The translations under genes and the position numbers were made by a program. Below are positions 1 through 9,019 of a stretch of 38,735 bases of DNA, one piece after another (position 1 is the stretch's first letter; each line of letters starts with the position of its first letter). Location: contig JALOOG010000039.1 in the NCBI GenBank assembly GCA_025454525.1, forward strand, positions 1 to 38,735, given 5' to 3'. The notes below the pieces were generated by a model. It ran no database searches. It had not been told where the DNA came from and saw nothing but the letters and a program-made list of their open reading frames with translations. This DNA is from Anaerolineae bacterium (GTDB taxonomy: Bacteria > Chloroflexota > Anaerolineae > Aggregatilineales > Phototrophicaceae).

Positions 1-573
1 CGCGTCCTCCTTCACACGCAAAATTATCTGGCGCGGGCCGAAAAAACCAATACCCATTACCGCTTCACCGATGCTTATCTCTATTCGGCTAAAGTGCATT
101 GCTTTCGCGGTGAATGGCAGTTGGCGATCGACTATGCAGAGACCTCCTTAGGCTATGCCTTAGAAGAAGCACGCTTTACGACGTTTCGGATTCGAGGTCT
201 GTTATGGTTAGCGTTAGCGACCTACCAGCAGGGTGATAGCGAGAACAGTGAACGCTATTTACAACGCGCTTTAGCCTTGCATCAACAAACTCCAACCTAC
301 CCCTATCCCTCTTTTTATGATGCGATTACTTGGTATTATGAAGAACAGCACGATCAGCAAACTGCGCTCACTTGGCGCGATCAACAATTAACCCATGCGC
401 TTAAAGGCGGCAGCCCGTTTCAGATCACCGAGTGTTATCTTAAACGGATCAAGTTGCTTAAGACGTTAGGGTGTGTTGATCCCAGTGAGATCGCGGCCTT
501 GCGTGATTGGGCGGCTAAGTTAATCGATCCGGATACTGTGTTGACGCGCTTACGCGCCCTAGAAGTGGAATGA
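1..573 (+). CDS. TPR-like tandem paralog 1 (5' end outside window)
   Basis: The reading frame is open from base 1, so this is the C-terminal 190 codons of a longer gene. It aligns with the second half of the seven genes that follow: an equivalent of the YLxRCE helix (here YLARAE, Cys replaced by Ala), then FTDAYLY, FYDAITWYYE, WRDQQL and GGSPFQITECYLKRI, ending in an AAKLIDP segment. The protein appears entirely helical, with pairs of amphipathic helices like TPR or other solenoid repeats, and shows no signal peptide or membrane segment. Its stop overlaps the next start (ATGA at 570-573). I do not recognise a named family and assign no function. The gene shows that the array continues upstream of the window. 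Confidence 0.75.
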   Translation, partial: RVLLHTQNYLARAEKTNTHYRFTDAYLYSAKVHCFRGEWQLAIDYAETSLGYALEEARFTTFRIRGLLWLALATYQQGDSENSERYLQRALALHQQTPTYPYPSFYDAITWYYEEQHDQQTALTWRDQQLTHALKGGSPFQITECYLKRIKLLKTLGCVDPSEIAALRDWAAKLIDPDTVLTRLRALEVE

Positions 574-1610
574 CCCTAATGAACGAAAATCCCGAATGGT
601 ATGCGCGTGAATTGCTGTATCAAGCGGATCGATTGACCGAAACCTCACCACATCAGGCCCGTGCCGTTTATAAAACCGGCCGCGTTTTTGCCGAACAAGC
701 ACAAAATCCTTGTTTGATCGCTGAATATGAATATGGCGAAGGGCGCTTGTTATTGCATTACCTGAACGATTATCAAGAGTCGGTTCATCATCATATCCGT
801 GCGTTGGTGGAGATCCGTAAGCCGCAATATGCCAATTGTTTGGCCTCTACCTTAGTTTATGTGCAGAGTGTGATCAGTTACCTCTATTACGATCCGTCCG
901 GTTATGAACAGCAGATCCGCGAAACCACCGCCCTACTCGACACGATGACCGAAAATGTCGATACCGATATATGGGCGATCGTAGAAGGCACACGCGCTTA
1001 TCTAGAGGTGATGATCCAAGCGTGGGATCAAGCGTTAATTGTGGCACATCGTTACCTACAACGCTGTCAGATCGCCGATACCGGTTATCGCATGTTAAAC
1101 GCTCATGCTTTTTTGGCCGAAGTCCACGGCCGGCGCGGGGAATGGGACAAGATGATCGATCACGCGGAACAAGGCTTAGAGTATCTCAATACCGGGATGC
1201 GTTTAAATCCAACTTGGGAAATGGAGATCCACGCTTGGTTAGCGTTAGGGGCGCGGATTCGTGAGGATCAACAACGTGCCGATCAACATGCACGCCAAGC
1301 TTTATCGATCTTGGCCCGGATTGAATCGTTGCCTTTGCGGCCTTTTTATGACGCGCTCTCATGGTACTATGAGCGCGGCAGCGAATGGGAGGCGGCGCTC
1401 AAATTGCGGGATCGGCAACTGAGTGAGGCCTTCACCGGCAAAAGCCCGTTTATCGTCACCGAATGTTATCTAGGGCGGATCCGAATCCAAAAGGCGATCG
1501 GTGTGTTGGATCGGAATGAGATCAGCGCGATCCGTGAATGGGCGGGAAAATTACTCAACCCGCAATCGGTGTTCACACGTTTAGAGGAGATCTTAGGTGA
1601 TGAGTTCTGA
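570..1610 (+). CDS. TPR-like tandem paralog 2
   Basis: A 346-codon member of the tandem family. Visible family marks in order: NPCLIAEYE near residue 47, IRKPQYANC, YDPSGYE, YLQRC, RPFYDALSWYYE, LRDRQL and KSPFIVTECYLGRI. It lacks the WC found in most siblings (WAIV instead). The first ATG overlaps the preceding stop (ATGA). A second ATG at 579 aligns better with the MNPE starts of paralogs 5 and 6 and has GTGGA about 10 bases upstream, so 579 may be the true start. Soluble, helical and cytoplasmic by appearance. No enzyme motif is seen, and the function is unknown. Confidence 0.8.
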   Translation: MTLMNENPEWYARELLYQADRLTETSPHQARAVYKTGRVFAEQAQNPCLIAEYEYGEGRLLLHYLNDYQESVHHHIRALVEIRKPQYANCLASTLVYVQSVISYLYYDPSGYEQQIRETTALLDTMTENVDTDIWAIVEGTRAYLEVMIQAWDQALIVAHRYLQRCQIADTGYRMLNAHAFLAEVHGRRGEWDKMIDHAEQGLEYLNTGMRLNPTWEMEIHAWLALGARIREDQQRADQHARQALSILARIESLPLRPFYDALSWYYERGSEWEAALKLRDRQLSEAFTGKSPFIVTECYLGRIRIQKAIGVLDRNEISAIREWAGKLLNPQSVFTRLEEILGDEF

Positions 1611-2607
1611 TGCGTATGTGCAAGCATTATCCCTGTTTGATTCCGCCTTGTATCTGCGTGAATCGAATCCGATACAAGCGTTAAACCTGTTCAAACAGGG
1701 GCGGGTGTTCGCAGAACAGGTCAAAGATCCCTGTTTATTGTTAGAGTATGACATTTGGACGGGGATCGTCCTGCTCTACTATCGGCGCGATTATGAGGCA
1801 GCCTTAGCGCACATTGTAAAATTGGTGGTCGAAGCCCGTAAGCCGATCTACGACTCCTGTAAACAGCGCACCATGGCCTATCGCGAATTGATCGATGCTT
1901 ACTTGTTTTACGATCCGATCGGGTATCGTCAACAGGTGTTTGAGGCCACCCAACTCACCGAACAAGATCCCGCAATCAGTGATGACTCGTGGTGCTTGAC
2001 GCAACGGGGACGTTGTTACGCCTATCTGATGGCCTATGAATATGCGCCGGCCTTGGAAGAAGGCTTGCGTTATTTAGAGCGTTGTGATCAGATCAGTTCT
2101 AGCTTTCGCTTGGCAGACGCGCACAATGTGATCTGTCGGATCTACGCGGGTCAAGCGGACTGGGAACAGGTGGCGCATCATGGGGCCTTGGCCGAAACCT
2201 ATGCCGGATTGCATTATGATGCTCGCAACTGGTTTATGGAGTCGTTGGCATGGCAGGCCTTAGCCGCTCAACCGCGTGAGCCGCAACGGGCGGCCTCGTT
2301 TCATCATCGGGTTTTAATGCAACTCACCCAGATGCAGGGCTATCCCTCTCATTGGTTTTATGATGCACTGTGCTTGTATCATGAGGCGAATCAGCAATGG
2401 GACGTGGCCTTGTTATGGCGGGATCGGCAATTACAAGAGGTTTTAGATGGCAATAGCCCCTATTTGATGGTGGAATGTTATTTACGGCGGATCGCTTTGT
2501 TAGGGCAATTGGGGCGTGATACATCGGATGAACGCACCCAAGCGTTGCAACACGCACAACGCTTGACCTATCCTGAACAGATCATCAAACGGCTAGAAAG
2601 GCTATAA
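1600..2607 (+). CDS. TPR-like tandem paralog 3
   Basis: A 335-residue member of the family. It begins inside the end of the previous gene (11 base overlap from ATG 1600; GTG 1597 is also possible). A good ribosome site, GAGGAG, lies at about 1584-1589. It carries the full set of conserved signatures: DPCLLLEYD, ARKPIYDSC, YDPIGYR, SWCL, YLERC, FRLADAH, FYDALCLYHE, WRDRQL and SPYLMVECYLRRI. Alternating helical segments suggest a solenoid fold. No transmembrane or signal sequence is visible. The overlap and spacing imply expression from one polycistronic message. Confidence 0.8.
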   Translation: MSSDAYVQALSLFDSALYLRESNPIQALNLFKQGRVFAEQVKDPCLLLEYDIWTGIVLLYYRRDYEAALAHIVKLVVEARKPIYDSCKQRTMAYRELIDAYLFYDPIGYRQQVFEATQLTEQDPAISDDSWCLTQRGRCYAYLMAYEYAPALEEGLRYLERCDQISSSFRLADAHNVICRIYAGQADWEQVAHHGALAETYAGLHYDARNWFMESLAWQALAAQPREPQRAASFHHRVLMQLTQMQGYPSHWFYDALCLYHEANQQWDVALLWRDRQLQEVLDGNSPYLMVECYLRRIALLGQLGRDTSDERTQALQHAQRLTYPEQIIKRLERL

Positions 2608-2608
2608 C

Positions 2609-3607
2609 TTGAATTTACACGCTTATTTGATCGCGGCGATCTCGGTACGGGCGGTTGATCCGTATCGATCGTTGGCGCTCTTGCGAGAAGGGCGCAAAAT
2701 GGTATTAGAACAAGGGGATACCCCCTGTTTGTTGATGAACTATGAACGGTGGATCGTAAATATCGAGATGTTTTACGCGGGGGATTTTCGGGCCGCCTTA
2801 GACACGGTGGTACGGGCGGCGGTGGAGATCCGTAAACCGCGTTATGATCACTGTCCGGAGCGCGATAGCATCTTGTATCTGTTGATCAATGCCTATCTCT
2901 TTTTTGATCCAGTCGGATATGAACATGAGATTCATGAAGCCCTCCATGAATTTGCGCTCATGGAAAGCGCTTTGCCCACCGACCTCTGGTGTCTGGTGAA
3001 GTGTGTCGAGGCCTATTTTGCGTTGCATCTAGATCGCTTGGATGATGCCCTCCAATTGACACAAGTCTACCTAGGGCGATCCGAACAGGTGAAAAGCGCG
3101 TTTCGGATCGTAGATGCGTACCTGTTATTGTGCGCGCTCTACTATCATCGCGGTGAGCATGATCGGATTGAGGAAGCGGCCCGATTGGGAGAAAGTCATG
3201 CGCTATTTGCGCCCGATACCCAACGTGCGCTTGCGGAATTTGCGGCATGGCAAGCGTATACGGCGCTTCGTCGGGGATCAGAGGATGCGTCCAGTCATTA
3301 CCGACAAGCTTTACAACGTTTCGGGCAACTCAAGTTATATCGTTGGTTTGCGTTTTATGATGCGTTGAGTGCCTATCATGAGCATCTGGGTGATTTTGAC
3401 GAAGCGTTGCGCTTGCGTGATGAAGAATTGAGCCAAGCGATCACCGGAAACAGCCCGTATATCATCGCACGGACGCATCTCCAACGCTTAGAGTTACTCC
3501 GAAAAAGCGGCGCATCCGACACCGAGATCGCCACGGCCGTTCACGCGATTCGCACCGCGGCCCAAGATTTACGCCAACCCCAGTATATTTACCGCCAATT
3601 GCCATGA
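2609..3607 (+). CDS. TPR-like tandem paralog 4
   Basis: A 332-residue member starting at TTG 2609, one base after the previous stop, with AGAAAGG about 8 bases upstream. No ATG lies nearby in frame, so the TTG start is the best choice. It keeps TPCLLMNYE, IRKPRYDHC, FDPVGYE, LWCLVK, FAFYDALSAYHE and NSPYII. It has lost two otherwise conserved cysteines (YLGRSE instead of YLxRCE, and IARTHL instead of xxECxL), so it is one of the more divergent copies. Function unknown; inferred to be a soluble helical-repeat protein. Confidence 0.78.
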   Translation: MNLHAYLIAAISVRAVDPYRSLALLREGRKMVLEQGDTPCLLMNYERWIVNIEMFYAGDFRAALDTVVRAAVEIRKPRYDHCPERDSILYLLINAYLFFDPVGYEHEIHEALHEFALMESALPTDLWCLVKCVEAYFALHLDRLDDALQLTQVYLGRSEQVKSAFRIVDAYLLLCALYYHRGEHDRIEEAARLGESHALFAPDTQRALAEFAAWQAYTALRRGSEDASSHYRQALQRFGQLKLYRWFAFYDALSAYHEHLGDFDEALRLRDEELSQAITGNSPYIIARTHLQRLELLRKSGASDTEIATAVHAIRTAAQDLRQPQYIYRQLP

Positions 3608-4686
3608 ACCCGGAACAACACGCACGTCTTTTATTAGATCAAGGGATCGAAATGCGGGCGTTCGATCCCCCCCAAGCCTTAGCGATCTTGGAGCATGGGC
3701 GTGGGTTGGCTGAAGCGGCCCAATTGCCCTGTTTGGTCTTAAATTTTGATCGCTGGCGTGGGATCGTGTTGTTATTTTTTCGCGGCATGATCGCCGATGG
3801 GATCGATGTCTTCGTGCGGGCCTTAGTTGAAGCGACCAAGCCACAATATGAGCGTTGCCAAGAAAAACAGCACTTGCAACGGTTATTGGGGCAAGCGTAC
3901 CTTGATTATGACCCCTTGGGCTATGAATCGGAGATCGACGCGCTGATCACCCTGCTAGATCACCTTCCTGCGGATGAGTCGATGCGCGATCATTGGTGTT
4001 TAATCCAACAGATGCGGACAGATCTGGTCTTGGCTCGGCGGGATTTTGCCCGTGCCAAAGAGCAGGCATATCTCTACTTGGCACGCTGTGAGGACTTTAA
4101 AAGCCCATTTCGATTAGCGGATGCCCACCTCACCCTAACTCGGATCGAAGCACGGATCGGGGATATGGACGCGGTGTTACGTCATGCTCAAACCGCCTCA
4201 AATTATCTGGCACAATTTGCTGTAAATGCAGGTCTTGGGATGAATTTGCAGGCGTTATCATGGCAGACGTTGGCTTGTAGTGCTTTGGGGGATTCTAAAC
4301 AAGCGAGTGCCTTAGAAAAACAGGTCAATCATCAGGTGAGTACGATGAAGATGGGTCCGTCTTTACCCTATTACGATGCGATGTGCGCTTATTATGAGAT
4401 CAACGGGCGCTATGATTATTCGTTGATCTTGCGCGATCGCAGTTTGAAAGGGGTAATCAAGGGCGGCAGCCCTTATTATCAGAGTGAGTGTCACCTCAAG
4501 CGGATTCGATTGCTGAAAAAGATGGGCCGTCCATACCATGAAGATCAACGCCAATTTGAAGAAGTGGCCAAAAAACTTAAACGGCCGGAATATGCCTATG
4601 CCCGCTTGGAAGAAGTGACCGCCGATCATCACCTGTTAGCGGTCGGTGCGCGGATTCTACGTCGTTGGTTTGGACAGGGGAGATGA
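3604..4686 (+). CDS. TPR-like tandem paralog 5
   Basis: A 360-residue member whose ATG overlaps the previous stop (ATGA at 3604-3607). Signatures: LPCLVLNFD, ATKPQYERC, YDPLGYE, HWCLIQ, YLARCE, FRLADAH, PYYDAMCAYYE, LRDRSL and SPYYQSECHLKRIRLLKKMGRPYHEDQ. Compared with copies 1-4 it has about 25 extra C-terminal residues ending GARILRRWFGQG, a basic amphipathic tail shared only with the next gene. Copies 5 and 6 are therefore the closest pair and probably a recent duplication. A 50-base gap follows, the only sizeable gap in the array. Confidence 0.8.
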   Translation: MNPEQHARLLLDQGIEMRAFDPPQALAILEHGRGLAEAAQLPCLVLNFDRWRGIVLLFFRGMIADGIDVFVRALVEATKPQYERCQEKQHLQRLLGQAYLDYDPLGYESEIDALITLLDHLPADESMRDHWCLIQQMRTDLVLARRDFARAKEQAYLYLARCEDFKSPFRLADAHLTLTRIEARIGDMDAVLRHAQTASNYLAQFAVNAGLGMNLQALSWQTLACSALGDSKQASALEKQVNHQVSTMKMGPSLPYYDAMCAYYEINGRYDYSLILRDRSLKGVIKGGSPYYQSECHLKRIRLLKKMGRPYHEDQRQFEEVAKKLKRPEYAYARLEEVTADHHLLAVGARILRRWFGQGR

Positions 4687-4736
4687 TAAACCATGACCTA
4701 TTTCACACGTCTGCATGAAGTGAATCGGATCGTTGC

Positions 4737-5822
4737 ATGAATCCTAAACAGCCAGCCTATCAATTATTGAATCAAGCCATAGAGCTAAGGTTCACCGATC
4801 CGCCGCAAGCGGTGGCTTTATTGGAACAAGGGCGCGTTTTCGCCCAAACGGCCCGCTTGCCTTGCCTCGTCTTACTTTACGATCACTGGCGTGCTAATGT
4901 GTTGTTGTTCTATATGGGAAGGACACTGGAGACGATCGAGGTTTTGGTAGGTGCTTTGGTAACAGCGGCAAAACCAGAATATGAAGGATGTCAAGAACAA
5001 CCTCGACTCTATCAACTGTTAGCCTATGCTTATGTAGATTATGACCCGATCGGCTATGAAAGCGAGATCCGTGAAGCGCTCACACTGTTAGACACGCCAA
5101 CCAGCGCTCCTGAACTATTCCATCATTGGTGCATGATCCAAGAGATCCGTGTTGAGATCGAATGGGCGCGGCGCGATTTTATCCGCGCTAAAGCCGAAGC
5201 GGAAAGCTATCTAGCGCGCTGTGAAACTGCCCAAATCGGGATACGTTTAGCCGACGCACGTCTATTCTTAGCGCGGATCTGCTGGGAACTGCAAGATGTA
5301 GCGGCGGTGTTACATCATACTCAAATCGCCTCACAGCATATCGATCAACTCGCTCCAAACATCACGATCGGCTTACGTCTACAAGCGTTAGCGTGGCAGA
5401 CTGTTGCCTATGACACTTTACGGAACTCTGCCACAGCACGCCAATTTGAAGCGGCCACCCAAGCGCATTTCAACACGATGAAGATCGGGCCTTCTTATAC
5501 CTATTATGATGCCATGTGCGCTTATTATGAAAGCAACGGGCGTTATCAAGAGGCGCTTGCGTTGCGCGATCGTAACTTGTTAGGTCAACGCAATGCGACC
5601 AGCCCCTATCATCTGACAGAATGTCATCTCAAACGGATTCGCTTGTTAAAAAAGATGGGCCGTCCCTATCACGAAGATCAACAGCAATTTGAAAAATGGG
5701 CAGCCAAGCTCAAAAAACCTGAATATGCCTATGCCCGCTTGGCCGAAGCCGTCCAAGATCAGCATCTATTGGCAACCGGCGCACGGATTCTACGCCGTTG
5801 GTTTGGACAAGGGAAAACATGA
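4737..5822 (+). CDS. TPR-like tandem paralog 6
   Basis: A 361-residue member, sister of paralog 5. It shares LPCLV, AKPEYEGC, YDPIGYESEI, HWCMIQEIR, YLARCE, YYDAMCAYYE, ATSPYHLTECHLKRIRLLKKMG and the tail GARILRRWFGQGK. The start is ATG 4737, which aligns with the MNP start of paralog 5. No clear Shine-Dalgarno is seen in the 50-base gap before it. That gap (4687-4736) holds no promoter I can defend. Its stop overlaps the next start (ATGA at 5819-5822). Function unknown. Confidence 0.8.
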   Translation: MNPKQPAYQLLNQAIELRFTDPPQAVALLEQGRVFAQTARLPCLVLLYDHWRANVLLFYMGRTLETIEVLVGALVTAAKPEYEGCQEQPRLYQLLAYAYVDYDPIGYESEIREALTLLDTPTSAPELFHHWCMIQEIRVEIEWARRDFIRAKAEAESYLARCETAQIGIRLADARLFLARICWELQDVAAVLHHTQIASQHIDQLAPNITIGLRLQALAWQTVAYDTLRNSATARQFEAATQAHFNTMKIGPSYTYYDAMCAYYESNGRYQEALALRDRNLLGQRNATSPYHLTECHLKRIRLLKKMGRPYHEDQQQFEKWAAKLKKPEYAYARLAEAVQDQHLLATGARILRRWFGQGKT

Positions 5823-6838
5823 GCTTAGAAGCCTCTCAACGCGCTTATGAATTGATCGATCTCGCGATCCAGTGTCGTGAGTCCGATCCGGATCTGGCCA
5901 TTGCCTATTTAGAGCAAGGTCGCCCTCTGGCCGAAAAGCTGGATGATCCCTGTTTGTTGATGCGTTATGACAAATGGATGGGCAATGTGCTGTTATACTA
6001 TCGCGGAGATTACCGCAAAGCGTTAGATTATCTGGTACGGGCGACGGTAGAAGCGCGCAAGCCGCGTTACGTGCGTTGTAATGAACGAAATAGCGTGCTG
6101 CGTTTGTTGGCTGACGCTTATCTGTACCAAGATCCGATCGGCTATGCCGATCAGATCCGTCAAACCAACGATATGATGGAGCGAGAACTCAATTTACATC
6201 ATGATCTCTGGTGTTTGGTGCAATGGGCGCGGGCCTACTTAGAATTGATCCGCGGGGATCTAGACGCGGCCTTAAGCGAGTCGATGGTCTATATGGAGCG
6301 TTGTGAGCAGAGTTATAGTGATTTTCGGTTGGCCGATGCCCATGCGTTACTGTGTGAAGTCTATTTTTACCGCGGTGAGGTGGACGAAATACGACGTTAT
6401 GCCGAGTCCGGTGAAGCTTATGCCCAAGATCGGCATGATACACAAGGCTGGCACTTAGAGATGATCGCTTGGCAAGCCTATTGCGCGCAACATCGCGCAG
6501 ATCTGGTGGAATCGAGGCGCTTGCATCAAAAGACTTTATTGATCTTGGCACGCATGAAGGCGACTCCATCGATCCCGTTTTACACGGCGTTATGTCACTA
6601 TCATGAATTACGTGGAGAGTTGGCGCTCGCTTTAGAATGGCGGGATCGGCAATTGAATGAGGTGGTGAACACGGGTAGCCCTTACGTGATCAGTGAGGTG
6701 CGCCTTGAACGTTTAAAATTAAAGCGACAATTAGGGTTAGATCTCGCCGAAGAGTTAGCGGCAACACGGACGATCGCCGCACAACTGATCAAGCCAGATT
6801 ATTTTTACGCTCGTTTAAAACAGGTAATTGAGAGATGA
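5819..6838 (+). CDS. TPR-like tandem paralog 7
   Basis: A 339-residue member. An in-frame TTG lies further upstream at 5798, but ATG 5819 is preferred. It forms the same ATGA overlap seen at other junctions, has ACAAGGGA just upstream, and gives an N-terminus in register with its siblings. Signatures: DPCLLMRYD, GNVLLYYRGDY, ARKPRYVRC, QDPIGYA, LWCLVQWARAYLE, YMERCE, FRLADAHALLCEVY, IPFYTALCHYHE, WRDRQL and GSPYVISEVRL (the usual ECxL Cys is replaced). No catalytic or DNA-binding motif is visible. Soluble helical protein by inference. Confidence 0.8.
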   Translation: MSLEASQRAYELIDLAIQCRESDPDLAIAYLEQGRPLAEKLDDPCLLMRYDKWMGNVLLYYRGDYRKALDYLVRATVEARKPRYVRCNERNSVLRLLADAYLYQDPIGYADQIRQTNDMMERELNLHHDLWCLVQWARAYLELIRGDLDAALSESMVYMERCEQSYSDFRLADAHALLCEVYFYRGEVDEIRRYAESGEAYAQDRHDTQGWHLEMIAWQAYCAQHRADLVESRRLHQKTLLILARMKATPSIPFYTALCHYHELRGELALALEWRDRQLNEVVNTGSPYVISEVRLERLKLKRQLGLDLAEELAATRTIAAQLIKPDYFYARLKQVIER

Positions 6839-7845
6839 CTTATCAACACGCCAAACGCCTTTTTGATGAAGCGATGACTTATCGTAATACCGATCCTGAA
6901 CGCGCTATCCGCATGTTGCAAGAGGGGCGCACGATCGCCGAAAGTTTACAAGACCCGTGTTTTGTCATCAGTTTTGACGATTACATCGGCAATATTTTGT
7001 TACATCACTGTGGCGATTACGATCGGGCAATTGATTACCTGATGAAAAGCCTGTTAGAGGCCCGCAAGCCCAAATACGACAAATGTGAGGAACGCGGCTC
7101 GATTTATATGTTTGTGAGCAATGCGTTTATGATCTACGATCCGGTGGGTTATGAGGCCCAAGTGCGCGAGGCACTCGATCTGGTGGATCATGCCATGCGC
7201 CTTGATCAAGATGCGTGGTGTTTGGTGAAAGGGATGCAGGGTTATTTAGAATTTGCGTTGCGGCGCTTTGAGCAGGCGTTGGCGTTAGGCATGGCATACT
7301 TAAATCGCTGTGAGACCTATCGCGGCACATTTCGGCTCTCGCACGCACATATCTTCTTATGTCGAGTCTATCTCGAATTAGGGGATGACGAAAAGGCGCA
7401 ACAACACGCCGAATTGAGTGAATATTACGCCTTGCGCGCCTTAGAAACCGAACGCTATCTCATGGAAGCGTGGGCGATTCAAGCTTATTTTGCGCGTCGT
7501 CAAGGGGATGAACCGAAAGCGCAACGGTTCTATGCGCGTTGTTTACAGCAATGGACGCGCATCCAATCAAAATTGACCTTCGCGATCTATGAGTCGCTTT
7601 ATCGGTTTCATGAGCAAGGCGGCCAATATGCACAGGCCCTCAAACTAAGCGAACAACACATCGCCCAAGAGCAGATCGGCACAACCCCATTTTTGTTAAG
7701 TGAGGTGTATTTGCGGCGGATCACCTTGCTTAAAGCGGCGAGTTTGCCCTATGACGATGAATATCAGCAAGCATATACGATCGCGGCGAAATTTCAGCAA
7801 CCGGAGCAATTCCGTGTGCGCTTAGCGCAAGTTGTCGCCTCCTAA
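6835..7845 (+). CDS. TPR-like tandem paralog 8 (last of array)
   Basis: A 336-residue member, ATGA-coupled to the previous gene. Signatures: DPCFVISFD, GNILLHHCGDY, ARKPKYDKC, YDPVGYE, AWCLVKGMQGYLE, YLNRCE, FRLSHAHIFLCRVYLELGD, FAIYESLYRFHE and TTPFLLSEVYLRRITLL. It is the most divergent of the complete copies in its last third (FYDA becomes IYES; LRDRQL becomes LSEQHI). The array ends here. The 67 bases before the next gene are A/T-rich and could hold its promoter. Function unknown. Confidence 0.8.
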   Translation: MTYQHAKRLFDEAMTYRNTDPERAIRMLQEGRTIAESLQDPCFVISFDDYIGNILLHHCGDYDRAIDYLMKSLLEARKPKYDKCEERGSIYMFVSNAFMIYDPVGYEAQVREALDLVDHAMRLDQDAWCLVKGMQGYLEFALRRFEQALALGMAYLNRCETYRGTFRLSHAHIFLCRVYLELGDDEKAQQHAELSEYYALRALETERYLMEAWAIQAYFARRQGDEPKAQRFYARCLQQWTRIQSKLTFAIYESLYRFHEQGGQYAQALKLSEQHIAQEQIGTTPFLLSEVYLRRITLLKAASLPYDDEYQQAYTIAAKFQQPEQFRVRLAQVVAS

Positions 7846-7912
7846 AACGTTGTTTTGTGCAATAATTTCGATAATAATTGTCTTTTCTGGGCTTATCGAT
7901 AGGATCAAGTCG

Positions 7913-9019
7913 ATGTTGCGGGTGCTATTTTTGATCGATACGATGCAAATGGGCGGGGCGGAACGTATCACCGCTCAACTGTTACCGGGGTTTGATCGGA
8001 TTCAACCGTTGCTCTGTACCTTGCAACCGCGCCGGGATAGCCCACTCACAACCCAACTCCAGGCGATCCCCCGTTTTGACCTTGGGGCGCGTCGCTTGCT
8101 TGACCCGATCGCCTTCATGCGCTTGCTACAATTGCTTCGCACACAACAGATCGATCTCATCCACGCGCAGCTCCAAGATGCGACCATTTTTGCAGCGTTA
8201 GCCGGCCGTTTGACCGGGCTTCCTGTCGTGATCACCCGCCATTTGATCGGCGACGATACCGCGACTCCGCGTAAACGTTGGCGTAATCAACTCGAACAGG
8301 CGGCGATCCGTTGGGGGGTGACGCGCCTGATCTGTGTGTCGGATGCTGCCCGCGATCATTACGCCCAATTAACCGGCCTTCCGTCCGATCGGTTTATCAC
8401 GATCTACAATGGCATCGATCTCACGCCCTATAACACACCCAGCGATCGATCTCGCTTGCGCGCCGATTTAGGACTCGATCCACAAGCCTTGATTGTGACG
8501 ATGGTCGGTGTGATGCGCCCCGGCAAAGGCCATGAGATCGCGATACGTGCGGCCGAAGCACTGCCCACTCTGCATTTTCTCTTGGTCGGTGACGGAGAAC
8601 GTCGCGCTGATTTAGAGGCGCACGCCCCGCCCAACGTGCGCTTTTTGGGACAACGCCTAGACATCCCGCAGATCTGGCGCGCTTCGGACATCGCGATCTT
8701 GCCGTCGGAGAGCGAGGCCTTGCCCACCGTGTTGATCGAAGCCGGTGCGGCCGCACTCCCAACAATCGCGACTCGCGTCGGTGGGATCGCGGAAGTGGTG
8801 ATCGACGGCGAAACCGGACTCTTGATCCCACCCAAAGATCCCGCCGCCTTGATCACCGCGATTCAAACATTGATTCAACGGCCCGACTTGCGCCTAAGCA
8901 TGGGAGGACGGGCCGCCGATTGGGTGCGAGAACGCTTTACACTGGACGGTCAGAGGGCTGCGTTGAGTGCGCTGTACGCGGCAGTAAGCGCTCCAAAGCC
9001 CGGATCATCTTCAGGCTAA
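7913..9019 (+). CDS. GT4-family glycosyltransferase
   Basis: A 368-residue GT-B glycosyltransferase of family 4, which transfers a sugar from an activated donor to a glycan or lipid acceptor at the inner face of the membrane. The N-terminus shows the typical donor/acceptor loop, LIDTMQMGGAERI. The C-terminal half has VGVMRPGKGHE, LLVGDGERR, FLGQRLDIPQIW and the EX7E-type segment ESEALPTVLIEA, followed by GGIAEVVIDGETGLL. The start is placed at ATG 7913, preceded by AGGAT. The frame continues upstream into paralog 8, but those residues do not match the family. Its last 83 bases overlap the converging glycosyltransferase gene. The acceptor is unknown. Confidence 0.85.
   Translation: MLRVLFLIDTMQMGGAERITAQLLPGFDRIQPLLCTLQPRRDSPLTTQLQAIPRFDLGARRLLDPIAFMRLLQLLRTQQIDLIHAQLQDATIFAALAGRLTGLPVVITRHLIGDDTATPRKRWRNQLEQAAIRWGVTRLICVSDAARDHYAQLTGLPSDRFITIYNGIDLTPYNTPSDRSRLRADLGLDPQALIVTMVGVMRPGKGHEIAIRAAEALPTLHFLLVGDGERRADLEAHAPPNVRFLGQRLDIPQIWRASDIAILPSESEALPTVLIEAGAAALPTIATRVGGIAEVVIDGETGLLIPPKDPAALITAIQTLIQRPDLRLSMGGRAADWVRERFTLDGQRAALSALYAAVSAPKPGSSSG

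Noticed and set aside
8421-8878. Long - strand open frames inside the first glycosyltransferase gene
   Set aside because: Arg/Ser-rich translations without family features; they are antisense shadows of a well-supported + strand gene.
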